This document shows, piece by piece, positions 9,273 through 18,410 of a stretch of DNA of 64,000 nt. Numbering within the stretch: the first letter of the stretch is position 1; every line of letters begins with the position of its first letter. The translations under genes and the position numbers were made by a program. The notes below the pieces were generated by a model, which was not told where the DNA came from, made no database searches, and saw only the letters and a program-made list of their open reading frames with translations. The stretch comes from Moraxella bovis (GTDB lineage: Bacteria; Pseudomonadota; Gammaproteobacteria; Pseudomonadales; Moraxellaceae): contig NZ_MUXV01000036.1 of NCBI RefSeq assembly GCF_002014975.1, forward strand, positions 1-64,000, given 5' to 3'.

Positions 9273-10142
9273 ATGAAAGCAAACAAATTTTTTGGTCTGT
9301 GTGCCTTAGCGTCAGGCATTGCCCTGGTCGGCTGTGGTGGCGACAAACCTACCCAAACCGACACCAAAACCGACACAACCACCCAAACCACAACGGTAAA
9401 AGCTTGCCCTGCTGGCGACCCTAACAAAATCAAAGTGGGCGTGATGAGTGGACCTGAACATAAAGTTGCCGAAGTGGCCGCCAAAGTCGCCCAGGAAAAA
9501 TACGGTCTGGTGGTAGAATACGTTGAGTTCAACGACTACGCCTTACCCAACACCGCCGTATCCAAGTGCGACCTAGACGCCAACGCCATGCAACACAAGC
9601 CCTATCTTGACAAAGACAGCCAAGAGAAAAAGCTGGATAATCTGGTCATCGTAGGCAATACCTTTGTATATCCACTGGCGGGCTATTCTAGGAAAATCAA
9701 AAGCATAAGCGAACTTAAAGACGGTGCTATCGTGGCAGTGCCAAACGACCCGTCAAACCTAGCTCGTGCACTCATTTTACTTGAAAAACAAGGGCTTATC
9801 AAGCTAAAAGACAACACCAACCTATTCTCAACATCGCTTGACATCGTAGAGAACCCCAAAAAACTTGAAATCAAAGAAGTGGATACATCAGTCGCCGCTC
9901 GTGCCTTAGATGACGTGGATTTGGCAGTGGTGAACAACACTTATGCAGGTCAAGTGGGTCTAACCGCTAATGACGGCGTATTTGTTGAAGACAAAGATTC
10001 GCCTTATGTGAACATCATCGTTGCCCGTGCCGACAACAAAGACTCGGACGCCATCAAAAACTTCGTTCAAGCCTATCAGTCTGATGAGGTAGAAGCCGAA
10101 GCCAAAAACCAATTTAAAGACGGTGTGGTTAAAGGCTGGTAA
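9273..10142 (+). CDS. metQ: Methionine-binding lipoprotein
   Basis: MetQ is the periplasmic, lipid-anchored methionine receptor for MetNI. The 289 residues start with a lipoprotein signal and lipobox LVGC, giving Cys21 as the lipidated residue. A threonine-rich linker (TQTDTKTDTTTQTTTV) follows. The mature NlpA-family domain starts at about KIKVGVMSGPEHKVAEVAAK and includes the typical NDPSNLARALILLE stretch and VVNNTYAG near the end. It is separated from metI by a terminator and its own promoter. Two terminators follow it. Confidence 0.94.
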   Translation: MKANKFFGLCALASGIALVGCGGDKPTQTDTKTDTTTQTTTVKACPAGDPNKIKVGVMSGPEHKVAEVAAKVAQEKYGLVVEYVEFNDYALPNTAVSKCDLDANAMQHKPYLDKDSQEKKLDNLVIVGNTFVYPLAGYSRKIKSISELKDGAIVAVPNDPSNLARALILLEKQGLIKLKDNTNLFSTSLDIVENPKKLEIKEVDTSVAARALDDVDLAVVNNTYAGQVGLTANDGVFVEDKDSPYVNIIVARADNKDSDAIKNFVQAYQSDEVEAEAKNQFKDGVVKGW

Positions 10143-10155
10143 ATAATCAAAAAAT

Positions 10156-10180
10156 AAGGGCGTGATTGCCCTTACTTTTT
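10156..10180 (+). terminator. metQ terminator
   Basis: AAGGGC (10156-10161) and GCCCTT (10168-10173) form a short stem followed by a T-rich run. Confidence 0.65.
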
Positions 10181-10199
10181 TACCCTGTTTTTATCAATC

Positions 10200-10227
10200 A
10201 AAAGCCCTTGAATATACAAGGGCTTTT
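10200..10227. terminator. Bidirectional terminator between metQ and pilB
   Basis: The 11-bp perfect arms AAAAGCCCTTG and CAAGGGCTTTT flank a 6-nt loop. A/T tails on both sides serve metQ (plus) and pilB (minus, stop at 10240). Confidence 0.85.
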
Positions 10228-10239
10228 GTTTAAGCGATG

Positions 10240-11949
10240 TTATTCAGAAGTTACCCGATACATCTCTTGGATACTGGTCGTGCCTTGCAAGACTTTCATG
10301 ATACCCGAGCGTCTCAAATCGCGAAAGCCGTGTTTCATCGCTTCGTCTTTGATTTGAATGGCATTACCGTCTTCCATGATAATCCGAGCGATACTTGGGT
10401 AGATTTTCATGACTTCATAGATACCCACACGCCCCTTGTAGCCTTCACGACACTCAGAACAGCCCACAGGCTCATAGATGACGTTATCAGGATTGGCAAG
10501 ATCTTCTTCGGTAAAGCCCATTTCTAGCAGGCTCTGCTTAGGTACGTTGGTCGGCTTTTTGCAGTTTTTGCACAGACGGCGAGCCAGACGCTGGGCGATC
10601 ACTAAGTTTACCGATGTGGCAATGTTAAACGATGCCACGCCCATATTACGCAGACGAGTTAGGGTCTCAGGAGCGGAGTTGGTGTGCAGGGTGGATAATA
10701 CCATGTGTCCCGTTTGGGCGGCTTTAATGGCAATCTCGGCAGTCTCCAAATCACGAATCTCACCGACCATGACGATGTCAGGGTCTTGACGTAGGAATGC
10801 TTTTAGGGCGGAGGCGAACGTGAGACCCACTTTGGGGTTGACGTTGACTTGGTTAATCCCTTCTAAGTTAATTTCCACAGGGTCTTCGGCGGTAGAGATG
10901 TTGGTCTCGGGCGTATTTAGGATGTTAAGACCAGTATAGAGCGAGACCGTTTTACCCGAACCTGTCGGACCTGTGATAAGTAGCATGCCTTGAGGTTTAT
11001 CAAGAGCTTCTAAGAACAGCTCTTTTTGGTCAGGCTCATAGCCGAGTGCATCAATACCAAGCATCGCTGATGACGGGTCAAGAATACGCAGTACGAGCTT
11101 TTCGCCAAAGAGCGTAGGGCAGGAGTTCACACGAAAGTCAATGGCTTTTGTTTTGGAGATTTTTAGCTTAATACGACCATCCTGGGGAGCTCGGCGTTCG
11201 GATATGTCCATTTGCGACATGACTTTAAGACGAGCGGCGATTTTACCTGCCAGTTGTACTGGTGGGCGATTAATGATTTGCAAAACCCCATCCACACGAA
11301 AACGCACACGGTAAGACTTCTCATACGGCTCAAAGTGCAAATCCGATGCTCCCATACGAATGGCATCAAGGAGCATTTTATTAACGAACTTGACCACAGG
11401 GGCATCTTCACCACCGCCTGAATTGACGTCAGCACCTTCATCATCTTCATCACCTGACCCACCATCAAAGTCCCCTGACAGGTCAACATCGCCTAGGTTG
11501 CCCAGTCCGCCACCGCCTGAGTAGACATTCTCAATCATCTTTTTGAGCTTGTCTTCTTCGACAACGATGGTCTCAACAGTCAGCTTGGCGTTAAAGGAGA
11601 TGGCATCAATGGCATCTAGACGGGTGGGGTCGGACAAACCCACAAAAAGTTTATTACCCCGTTTAAAGAGTGGCAATGCCCCATACTGATTAATGATTTT
11701 CTCATCAACCAGCTCTTTATTGACCGCATCAGGAGACAGTGCATTTAGGTCAAATAATGGGTCGCCAAATTCATGAGCAAGCAGACTGGCAATCTTATTT
11801 GCAGGGGCAACTTTGTTTTCTACCAAATATGGCACAATCGCCATGCTTTGCTGCTGGGCTTCGGTCAGAGCCTTGGTCATGGCATCAGGGGCAACCAAGC
11901 CATTTGACACCAAAATGTGTGCCAAACCACCAAAATTCGGAGCGGACAT
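10240..11949 (-). CDS. pilB: Type IV pilus extension ATPase
   Basis: PilB (PilF in some species) is the hexameric cytoplasmic ATPase that drives pilin polymerisation. The 569 residues have an N-terminal MshEN/GspE-N type domain (about 1-150), the C2-type ATPase core with Walker A GPTGSGKT, an aspartate box and Walker B around DPDIVMVGEIRD, the histidine box GHMVLSTLHT, and a tetracysteine zinc motif (CKNC...CSEC). A 40-residue linker at about 148-187, very rich in Gly, Asp and Glu, joins the N-domain to the ATPase and looks disordered. AGGA precedes the ATG at a good distance. The usual pilC and pilD partners are not next to it. It would support twitching motility, adhesion and DNA uptake. 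Confidence 0.93.
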   Translation of the reverse strand: MSAPNFGGLAHILVSNGLVAPDAMTKALTEAQQQSMAIVPYLVENKVAPANKIASLLAHEFGDPLFDLNALSPDAVNKELVDEKIINQYGALPLFKRGNKLFVGLSDPTRLDAIDAISFNAKLTVETIVVEEDKLKKMIENVYSGGGGLGNLGDVDLSGDFDGGSGDEDDEGADVNSGGGEDAPVVKFVNKMLLDAIRMGASDLHFEPYEKSYRVRFRVDGVLQIINRPPVQLAGKIAARLKVMSQMDISERRAPQDGRIKLKISKTKAIDFRVNSCPTLFGEKLVLRILDPSSAMLGIDALGYEPDQKELFLEALDKPQGMLLITGPTGSGKTVSLYTGLNILNTPETNISTAEDPVEINLEGINQVNVNPKVGLTFASALKAFLRQDPDIVMVGEIRDLETAEIAIKAAQTGHMVLSTLHTNSAPETLTRLRNMGVASFNIATSVNLVIAQRLARRLCKNCKKPTNVPKQSLLEMGFTEEDLANPDNVIYEPVGCSECREGYKGRVGIYEVMKIYPSIARIIMEDGNAIQIKDEAMKHGFRDLRRSGIMKVLQGTTSIQEMYRVTSE

Positions 11950-12249
11950 AATATTTTCCTAAATCATTTGCCAATGTTTATTAAAATCAAATGAGCGACA
12001 AATTTTAAAAGAAATGTGTCATCAGATAAAAATTGGCGTGAAAATTGCATATATTTTTGCTTATTTTACTCCAAAAATACAAAATTTGCTGTGCTTTTGC
12101 CATAAAATTTTACTCAAAGGGCAAAGTTTTAGGATTATCGGAAAAACACCGCCAATAATACCGCCCATCATTTGTGTGCTGATTTTTTGGGGAATGTTTG
12201 CTATAATATGCTGTTAGGTTAAAATTACAATAGAGCCAAAGGAAATCCC
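11950..12249. other. 300-bp divergent intergenic region between pilB and tpiA
   Basis: AT-rich and without a convincing gene. It holds the pilB leader on the minus strand and the tpiA promoter on the plus strand. Confidence 0.5.
12199..12207 (+). promoter_or_regulatory. tpiA promoter (extended -10)
   Basis: TGCTATAAT is an excellent extended -10 element 43 bp before the start codon. No good -35 hexamer is seen. AAAGGA precedes the ATG. Confidence 0.6.
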
Positions 12250-12999
12250 ATGAGTCAAAAATACGTCATCGGCAACTGGAAGTTAAACCCTGCCGCCGTA
12301 TCAGACGCGGCCGCCCTTGCCACAAGCCTGCCTGCCAATGATGGCTGTACTGTGGGCGTGGTGCCGAGCCTTGTGCATTTATCAGCTGTCAAATCAGCTT
12401 TGGCGGACGGCATCCTGCTCGGCGTGCAAGACATCGCCCATAAGACGGCTAAGACAGGGGCATTTACAGGCGATGTATCGGCTTGCCAAGTGGCGGATAT
12501 TGGGGCGACTTTTACCCTTGTGGGACACTCCGAACGCCGTCAATATCATGGCGAGACCGATAAGATTTTATCCGCCAAAATCGCCCACGCTTTTGCTCAC
12601 GGTTTATCGGTCATCTACTGCATTGGCGAGACCAAAGATGAGTATGAGCGTGGCGAGACGTTTGGGATTTTAAAAAACCAATTAGCCATTTTAAAGGCGT
12701 TTGTAAATCAAGCAGATGACGATGCTGCCAAACTTATCATCGCTTATGAGCCTGTTTGGGCAATTGGCACGGGGCTTACCCCAACCTTTGATGAAATTGA
12801 AAAAACACACCGCTTTATCAAAGACGAATTAGCTACATTTGGTATGACCACCCCCATTTTATATGGCGGTAGCGTGAACGACAAAAACGCCCCCAACTTT
12901 GCCAAATCAGATGTCATCGATGGGGCATTGGTCGGTGGAGCTTCCTTGAAAACCGACAGCTTTACCGCCATTATCCACGCATTTAGCCAATCAAAATAA
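12250..12999 (+). CDS. tpiA: Triosephosphate isomerase
   Basis: TpiA interconverts dihydroxyacetone phosphate and glyceraldehyde 3-phosphate in glycolysis and gluconeogenesis. The 249-residue TIM barrel shows all the active-site landmarks: GNWKLN near residue 8 (substrate lysine), VGHSERR (electrophilic histidine), YEPVWAIGTG (catalytic glutamate and flexible loop 6), and LYGGSV plus GALVGGASL (phosphate binding). Length is normal. secG follows after 10 bp, an arrangement common in gammaproteobacteria. Confidence 0.97.
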   Translation: MSQKYVIGNWKLNPAAVSDAAALATSLPANDGCTVGVVPSLVHLSAVKSALADGILLGVQDIAHKTAKTGAFTGDVSACQVADIGATFTLVGHSERRQYHGETDKILSAKIAHAFAHGLSVIYCIGETKDEYERGETFGILKNQLAILKAFVNQADDDAAKLIIAYEPVWAIGTGLTPTFDEIEKTHRFIKDELATFGMTTPILYGGSVNDKNAPNFAKSDVIDGALVGGASLKTDSFTAIIHAFSQSK

Positions 13000-13009
13000 C
13001 GAGAACACC

Positions 13010-13306
13010 ATGTTTACATTTATCTTAGCCATTCATATCATTGTCGCCATTGCCTTATCAGGTCTCATACTCATTCAGCACGGCAAAGGGGCGGATGCTG
13101 GGGCAAGTTTTGGCTCTGGAGCGGCAGGCACGGTGTTTGGGGCGGCAGGTTCGGCAAACTTTCTAACTCGCACCACCGCCATCCTTGCCACCATATTTTT
13201 CTGCACAAGCTTGGCACTGGGCTATCATGCCCAACAAGAAGCCCGTGACCAACTACGCCTAGATGTGCCTGTGGCTGATGCGTCCACGCCTACCAAAACA
13301 CCGTGA
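13010..13306 (+). CDS. secG: Protein translocase subunit SecG
   Basis: SecG is the small membrane subunit of SecYEG that aids SecA-driven export. The 98-residue protein has two transmembrane helices (about 3-20 and 52-70) joined by the conserved loop LIQHGKGADAGASFGSGAAG. The tail is short and polar. It lies 10 bp after tpiA and is followed by a terminator. In related genomes a leucine tRNA often follows secG; none is present here. Confidence 0.93.
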   Translation: MFTFILAIHIIVAIALSGLILIQHGKGADAGASFGSGAAGTVFGAAGSANFLTRTTAILATIFFCTSLALGYHAQQEARDQLRLDVPVADASTPTKTP

Positions 13307-13371
13307 TTTGATGATGGGCAGGGGTCGGGTTTTGCCAAGCTCTTATCACAATGAATACTTCTCAATTTAAC

Positions 13372-13411
13372 ATCCGTGTCTTAATGGCAAGTCATTTAGA
13401 CACGGATTTTT
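13372..13411 (+). terminator. tpiA-secG terminator
   Basis: 10-bp arms ATCCGTGTCT and AGACACGGAT around a 16-nt loop, followed by T residues. Confidence 0.75.
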
Positions 13412-13466
13412 CGGCAAAATCAACAATACTTTTGGTTTCCCTCCCTTTTTCCTGTTCCGCTCTAGC

Positions 13467-13955
13467 CTAGCGACACACCAGCCCTACCGCCTTATCGGCA
13501 TAGTCCAATTTTTGCCAATTAAGACGGCTAAAATCCCGATTTATCACATAACTTTGCACGCCTTTTTGACAGTCAAATAACACGTCCAATTTTTGGGCAG
13601 GCAAGCGTCTTTCAAAAAAATACACCTGAGCTTGTTTGGTTGTTTCATCAAGGCTGACAACATTGGCGGTATCTAGCACCACAAATTGAAACACTTGGGG
13701 CTTAACGTACGACCACGGACGAAACCACGTTGTCTTTGGCACGCTTGCCACCACCACGCTTCCATCGGGCAGTTTGGCACTGGTATCGCCAAACCATCGG
13801 TATTCGCTGTACACCTGATAACTCATCATACCAAGCCCTGCCATGATGGGAATGAACCATTTTGGCGTTTTTTTATAAAAAATCTTAATCGGCATGGCAA
13901 GCCCTGCAAATAAAAAGCCTGCAAATATCATTGCCGTAATGTCCCAAAACATCAT
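13467..13955 (-). CDS. Small inner-membrane protein of unknown function
   Basis: The protein has 162 residues. Two hydrophobic helices (about 5-25 and 34-50) are joined by a basic loop (KIFYKKTPK), and a soluble domain of about 110 residues with tryptophans and aromatics follows. AAGGG lies 6 nt before the ATG. The soluble part may face the periplasm. I do not recognise the family. The gene faces secG convergently and lies downstream of the symporter gene on the same strand, beyond that gene's terminator. Confidence 0.65.
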   Translation of the reverse strand: MMFWDITAMIFAGFLFAGLAMPIKIFYKKTPKWFIPIMAGLGMMSYQVYSEYRWFGDTSAKLPDGSVVVASVPKTTWFRPWSYVKPQVFQFVVLDTANVVSLDETTKQAQVYFFERRLPAQKLDVLFDCQKGVQSYVINRDFSRLNWQKLDYADKAVGLVCR

Positions 13956-14067
13956 GTTTTTCCCTTAAAATATATTTTAAAAAAATAGAGTTATACACAG
14001 TGTCTAAACTCAACATTATCGTATTAAACAACACCTAAATTTTTATCATTATAAATCAAATCCATAT

Positions 14068-14104
14068 AAAAAACTGCCTAAAACCGAGATTTTAAGCAGT
14101 TTTT
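14068..14104 (-). terminator. Symporter operon terminator
   Basis: AAAAACTGCCTAAAA and TTTTAAGCAGTTTTT pair with one wobble and are followed by T on the minus strand, just past the stop at 14117. Confidence 0.85.
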
Positions 14105-14116
14105 GGTAAGAGCCGA

Positions 14117-15889
14117 TTAGTGGTCAACAGCAGCACCCGCTCCTTTTGGATAACGCACGCTTTCAACCAAGTCTTGAATCTCTTGTGATGGCGGTGCGGT
14201 CATGTACGATACCGCAAAGGCAACCACAAAGTTAATCAAGGCTCCGATTGGACCAAAGCCTAGTGGGCTAATCCCCATAATCCAACCTGATGCGTCATCG
14301 GCAAGCATATTAGTACCAGGGATAAAGAACCAGCCTTTGAATAGGAAAATGTACACGCACGTTACGATAAGACCTGCCAGCATACCTGCCACCGCTCCTT
14401 TGTCGTTGATGCGTTTTGAGAAAATACCCATCATGAGTGCAGGGAACAAGGACGAGCCTGCAATACCAAAGGCAAGGGCAACCGTCTGGGCGGCAAACCC
14501 AGGGGGATTCATGCCAAGCCATGTTGCAATCGCAATCGCCACAATCATCGAGACGCGAGCAACATTGAGTTCGCCCTTATCGCTAATATCAGGCTTGATA
14601 ACCATCTTGATAAGGTCGTGCGAGATGGCAGACGAGATGGCAAGTAGTAAACCTGCGGCGGTAGATAGAGCAGCAGCGATACCCCCTGCGGCAATCAGAC
14701 CGATGACCCATGGTGGCAAGTTGGCAATCTCAGGGTTGGCAAGCACCATGATGTCGTTGTTTACGTCAAGCTCATTGCCTTTTAGACCTTTGGATTCGGC
14801 AGCAACAAGGAAGGCTTCGTCTTTTGACTTGTCGTTATAGTAGTCAATTTTGCCATCATTATTTTTGTCTTCAAATTTTAAAAGACCTGTTTGTTCCCAG
14901 TTTTTCATCCACTCAGGGCGAGCTTCGTACTCAATGGGGGCAGACTGCGTGCCATTTGGATATACAGTATCCACCAAATTCATGCGAGACATCGTGCCCA
15001 CCGCAGGGGCGGCGGTGTATAGCAAGGCGATAAATACCAGCGTCCAACCTGCTGATGAACGAGCGTCCGAGACTTTATTTACCGTAAAAAAGCGGATGAT
15101 AACGTGGGGCAAACCTGCCGTACCAATCATAAGCGACAAGGTCAATAAGAACATATTGAGCTTATCAGGCACATCGGCAGTATAAGCGGCAAAGCCTAGG
15201 TCGGTAATCAGTCCATCGAGCTTGGCAAGCATGGTTTCACCACCTTCTACCGTGCCAAACATACCAAGAGCAGGAATAGGATTGCCTGTTAGGTTTAGCG
15301 AGATAAAAATCGCAGGAACGATATAAGCAATCATCAAAACGACATATTGAGCCACCTGCGTGTAGGTAATGCCTTTCATACCGCCAAGTACCGCATAAAA
15401 CAGCACGACAATGGCAGCGATGATAAGCCCTGTGTTTTTATCCACTTCCAAAAAGCGAGAGAACGCCACGCCTGCTCCTGTCATCTGTCCGATGACATAA
15501 GTGGTACATGCTAGGATAAGGCAGACCACCGCAATCAAGCGAGCAGGTTTTGAGTAAAAACGGTCGCCAATAAAGTCAGGCACGGTAAATTTACCAAATT
15601 TACGCAAATATGGAGCAAGTAGCAAAGCAAGCAGTACAAATCCACCCGTCCAGCCCATCAGATAAGCAGACGCTGCATAACCGCCCATCGCAATCATGCC
15701 CGCCATCGAGATAAAGGACGCGGCACTCATCCAGTCGGCTCCTGTCGCCATGCCGTTTACCACAGGGTGAACACCGCCACCTGCGACATAAAATTCCTTC
15801 GTTGAGCCTGCTCTTGCCCAAATGGCAATCCCAAAATACAGGGCAAAGGACAGCCCCACAAAAATCAAGTTAATAGCAAATTGACTCAT
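14117..15889 (-). CDS. Sodium:solute symporter, VC_2705 subfamily (acetate-permease-like)
   Basis: The 590-residue membrane protein belongs to the SSS superfamily, close to acetate/cation symporters. It has some 13 hydrophobic helices, the early segment GGGVHPVVNGMATGADWMSAA typical of this subfamily, and ITYTQVAQYVVLM in the core. A long polar insertion at about residues 320-385 contains DKNNDGKIDYYN, which fits an EF-hand calcium loop for the first nine positions but lacks the final glutamate. Its partner, a DUF4212 small subunit, ends 2 bp upstream, so the two form a pair. The substrate is probably a short carboxylate such as acetate, by family only. The DUF294/CBS regulator gene often found beside this pair is absent here. 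Confidence 0.88.
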   Translation of the reverse strand: MSQFAINLIFVGLSFALYFGIAIWARAGSTKEFYVAGGGVHPVVNGMATGADWMSAASFISMAGMIAMGGYAASAYLMGWTGGFVLLALLLAPYLRKFGKFTVPDFIGDRFYSKPARLIAVVCLILACTTYVIGQMTGAGVAFSRFLEVDKNTGLIIAAIVVLFYAVLGGMKGITYTQVAQYVVLMIAYIVPAIFISLNLTGNPIPALGMFGTVEGGETMLAKLDGLITDLGFAAYTADVPDKLNMFLLTLSLMIGTAGLPHVIIRFFTVNKVSDARSSAGWTLVFIALLYTAAPAVGTMSRMNLVDTVYPNGTQSAPIEYEARPEWMKNWEQTGLLKFEDKNNDGKIDYYNDKSKDEAFLVAAESKGLKGNELDVNNDIMVLANPEIANLPPWVIGLIAAGGIAAALSTAAGLLLAISSAISHDLIKMVIKPDISDKGELNVARVSMIVAIAIATWLGMNPPGFAAQTVALAFGIAGSSLFPALMMGIFSKRINDKGAVAGMLAGLIVTCVYIFLFKGWFFIPGTNMLADDASGWIMGISPLGFGPIGALINFVVAFAVSYMTAPPSQEIQDLVESVRYPKGAGAAVDH

Positions 15890-15891
15890 CC

Positions 15892-16200
15892 TTAGTCCTC
15901 CTCAACGCCATATTGTTTGTCCAATTTATTCATTCGCCATGCATAAAAGAAAATCAAGGCAACAAAGGTCAAAATTGCCCCCTGCTGCCCAAACCACAGC
16001 CCCAAATCCGTTCCCATAAAGCTAATGCCCATCAAGGCGGGGCGAAGTAAGATGGCAAAACCAAGCGAGACGACCGCCCAAACGACCAAACAGCCGATGA
16101 TGATACGCACGTTGGCACGCCAATAGCCTTGGGCATCTGCTGGGGCATTGGGTGACGGGGTGTTTGTAGGGGTGTGAGTGGTGTTTGAAGTTTCTGACAT
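15892..16200 (-). CDS. DUF4212 small subunit of the sodium:solute symporter
   Basis: This short protein pairs with VC_2705-type symporters. I choose the ATG at 16200 (MSETSNTT...), which has GGAGAA just upstream; the open frame extends further but with non-family sequence. That gives 102 residues: a Thr/Pro-rich N-terminus, then two transmembrane helices (about 36-58 and 75-92) around the conserved YWRANVRIIIGCL and GFAILL segments, and a short charged tail. It ends 2 bp before the large subunit start. Confidence 0.85.
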   Translation of the reverse strand: MSETSNTTHTPTNTPSPNAPADAQGYWRANVRIIIGCLVVWAVVSLGFAILLRPALMGISFMGTDLGLWFGQQGAILTFVALIFFYAWRMNKLDKQYGVEED

Positions 16201-16384
16201 TGCTTTCTCCAAAGTTGGTAAAAAAGCAAAGAAAGCAGATTTTGATGGGTTTTCTCCCTTGAATAATTCATTGCTTCCTTGCAAATTACAGGTGTTTCTT
16301 ACACCTTGATTTAGAATAGCACAACTGTGAGCAATTGCAATAGTCTATACAAAATTTTTTTGTTAATAAAAAGAATGGTTATCA

Positions 16385-16996
16385 TCAAACCCTGCGATAC
16401 CTAAGAGCCAAATACATCATCGCTACGTTGATGGCATCATTTAGGGCATCATGGCGTGGCAGGTCGGGAATGCCTAGGGCGTTTATCATCGTTGCCATTT
16501 TTAGGTCAATTTCGGCATCATAATATTTATGGCGAGTTTCTTGGGCGTGGTAAATCCTTGATATTTCTATTTGTTTTTGGGGTAGGGTTATCCCTGCCAT
16601 TGGTTTTAAAAATTTATTGACCATCGCCACGTCATATTCCAAAAAATAACCCACAAGCGGTCGCCCACCGACAAAGTCCAAAAACTGCCGTATTGCCGTT
16701 TCGGTGTCCAAGCCATCCTTTAAATCTTTGGGGCGTAGTCCGTGTATCGTTACATTAGTGGCACTCATGATGCCTTCGGGTTTAACCAGCACATAAAAGC
16801 TCTCGTCTGTCAAAATGCGATTGCCCCGAATCTTAACCGCTCCGATAGAGATGATATGGGCTTCTTTGACGTTAAGGCTTGTGGTCTCACAGTCAAAGCT
16901 AACCAGTTCATCAAGGTGCGGTTCATATAAGGGCAGATAAGGGGAGCCTGCAGGTAGGCGGTGCTTTGCCCAAGCGTGCTTTAGGGTGTGGAACAT
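16385..16996 (-). CDS. DEDD-type 3'-5' exonuclease (DnaQ-like)
   Basis: A 203-residue exonuclease of the DNA polymerase III epsilon superfamily. ExoI appears as FDCETTSLN (about 34-42; Asp and Glu are metal ligands), ExoII as GYFLEYDVAMVNKFL, and ExoIII as HDALNDA, so all four acidic residues and the histidine of the DEDDh class are present. It lacks the C-terminal extension that binds the polymerase, so it is probably a stand-alone exonuclease for repair or nucleotide trimming. In Pseudomonas and Acinetobacter a similar gene lies beside the DUF4212/symporter pair, and that linkage is kept here. Confidence 0.85.
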   Translation of the reverse strand: MFHTLKHAWAKHRLPAGSPYLPLYEPHLDELVSFDCETTSLNVKEAHIISIGAVKIRGNRILTDESFYVLVKPEGIMSATNVTIHGLRPKDLKDGLDTETAIRQFLDFVGGRPLVGYFLEYDVAMVNKFLKPMAGITLPQKQIEISRIYHAQETRHKYYDAEIDLKMATMINALGIPDLPRHDALNDAINVAMMYLALRYRRV

Positions 16997-17109
16997 GGAT
17001 TTTCCTTATGATGAATGTCTTCCTTTTTAAATGATGTCGTAAAATGGCATGTATCAAAATACAGGGGCTTGCCCTATTCTCAACTTTGTATCAGTGATGG
17101 ATTTATCAA

Positions 17110-17129
17110 GGGCGAATTGCAATTCGCCC
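17110..17129. repeat. Perfect 20-bp palindrome downstream of era
   Basis: GGGCGAATTGCAATTCGCCC is a perfect palindrome in the gap after era and shares its core with the unit at 2209-2224. It could act as a terminator-like hairpin for era, though no T run follows on the minus strand. Confidence 0.65.
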
Positions 17130-17157
17130 CCACATTGGCAAATTTTAAAAGCCCAAC

Positions 17158-18162
17158 TTAATACCCCAAACTATTTAATGCCCGTTCATCATCGCTCCAC
17201 CCTTTTTTGACTTTGACCCACAAGGTGAGCATGATTTTTTTGTCAAACAGCTTTTCCATGTCTTGACGGGCTTCTATGCCGACTTGTTTAATGCGTGAGC
17301 CTTTGTCGCCGATGACAATGGTTTTTTGCCCTGCCCGCTCCACAAAAATGGTCGCATCAATAAACGTTACCGCACGTCGCCATTTGCCCGTCTCAGGGTC
17401 TTTGTGAGCAGGCTCGTCTTTAAAGGTGTCAATTTGCACGGTCAAATCGTACGGCACTTCATCGCCAGACGCTCGCATGATTTTTTCACGGATAATCTCG
17501 CTCGCCAAAAACCGCTCACTGCGGTCGGTAATCTGCTCGGGGTCAAAAATGGGCGGACGGGTCGGCAAAAAGCCTGCAATCACGTCCATAAGCCTATCTA
17601 AGTTATGCCCACGCAAGGCGGACACAGGCACAATGTCGGCAAAATCAAAACTTTCTTGGTATTCGCCGATGAGTGGCAAAAGTTTGGATTTATCTTTAAT
17701 GGTGTCAGCTTTGTTGATGACAAGCACCACAGGCAGATTGGTCGCTGACAACTTTTCAAGGGTCAAAAGGTCGTCCTCTCGCCACTGGACACTGTCCACC
17801 ACAAACAGCACCAAATCCACATCTGATAAGGCGGACATGGCGGTTTTGTTCATACGCTCGTTGATTACCTTAACTTCTTTAGTGTGAATACCAGGAGTAT
17901 CGACAAACACCATTTGGCAAGTGTCGTTGGTCAAAATGCCATGAATGCGATGGCGTGTGGTCTGTGGTTTACGACTGGTAATGGATAATTTTTGACCAAG
18001 CAAATGGTTCATGAGCGTGGATTTACCCACGTTGGGGCGACCGACAATCGCCACAAAACCTGCTTTAAAGTCATCAGAAACCACAGACGTGGGATTGTCA
18101 TTAAAAAAGGCGGAAATGGTATTTTCATTATTGGTCTGGTTTTGGTCGTGTGCGTTTGTCAT
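17158..18162 (-). CDS. era: GTPase Era
   Basis: Era binds 16S rRNA near its 3' end and checks maturation of the 30S subunit. The 334 residues have G1 GRPNVGKS at about 42-49, G3 DTPG, G4 NKAD and a C-terminal KH domain (IVIGDKGSRIKQVGIEAR holds the GxxG loop). There is an N-terminal extension of some 35 polar residues (MTNAHDQNQTNNENT...) beyond the usual start, so translation could begin later. It belongs to the lepB-DUF4845-rnc-era set, but recO, which commonly follows, is not here, and a gap of 248 bp separates it from rnc. Confidence 0.95.
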   Translation of the reverse strand: MTNAHDQNQTNNENTISAFFNDNPTSVVSDDFKAGFVAIVGRPNVGKSTLMNHLLGQKLSITSRKPQTTRHRIHGILTNDTCQMVFVDTPGIHTKEVKVINERMNKTAMSALSDVDLVLFVVDSVQWREDDLLTLEKLSATNLPVVLVINKADTIKDKSKLLPLIGEYQESFDFADIVPVSALRGHNLDRLMDVIAGFLPTRPPIFDPEQITDRSERFLASEIIREKIMRASGDEVPYDLTVQIDTFKDEPAHKDPETGKWRRAVTFIDATIFVERAGQKTIVIGDKGSRIKQVGIEARQDMEKLFDKKIMLTLWVKVKKGWSDDERALNSLGY

Positions 18163-18322
18163 GATTTTCCTAAATTCTCAAAATAAGGGCAATGTTGTCA
18201 TTATATAACGACAACACAGGCGGGGCAAATGGTATTTGTAAATGTCGGTTGGTTTGGGAATTTAAAATGTGGATGATTAAAAATGGGTGATGATTGGTGT
18301 TATTTTTTGAGATTGTGGATTT

Positions 18323-18387
18323 GTAGGGGCAAATTACATTTGCCCTATATAAAAGCACTGATTTTTGGGCGAATGAATTGCCCCTAC
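18323..18387. repeat. 65-bp MITE-like repeat with GTAGGGGC/GCCCCTAC ends
   Basis: It begins GTAGGGGC and ends GCCCCTAC, and each end carries its own small palindrome (GGGGCAAATTACATTTGCCC on the left, GGGCGAATGAATTGCCC on the right). The size and ends match the element at 30624-30689. It lies in the rnc-era gap. Confidence 0.6.
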
Positions 18388-18410
18388 CTATTCAATTTTT
18401 AAAATATGCT

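Noticed and set aside
12014-12217. 67-codon plus-strand frame upstream of tpiA
   Set aside because: AT-driven hydrophobic composition, no ribosome site, and it runs through the tpiA -10 region.
13307-13466. Leucine tRNA after secG
   Set aside because: Expected by synteny, but no cloverleaf or T-loop signature is present; only the terminator hairpin.
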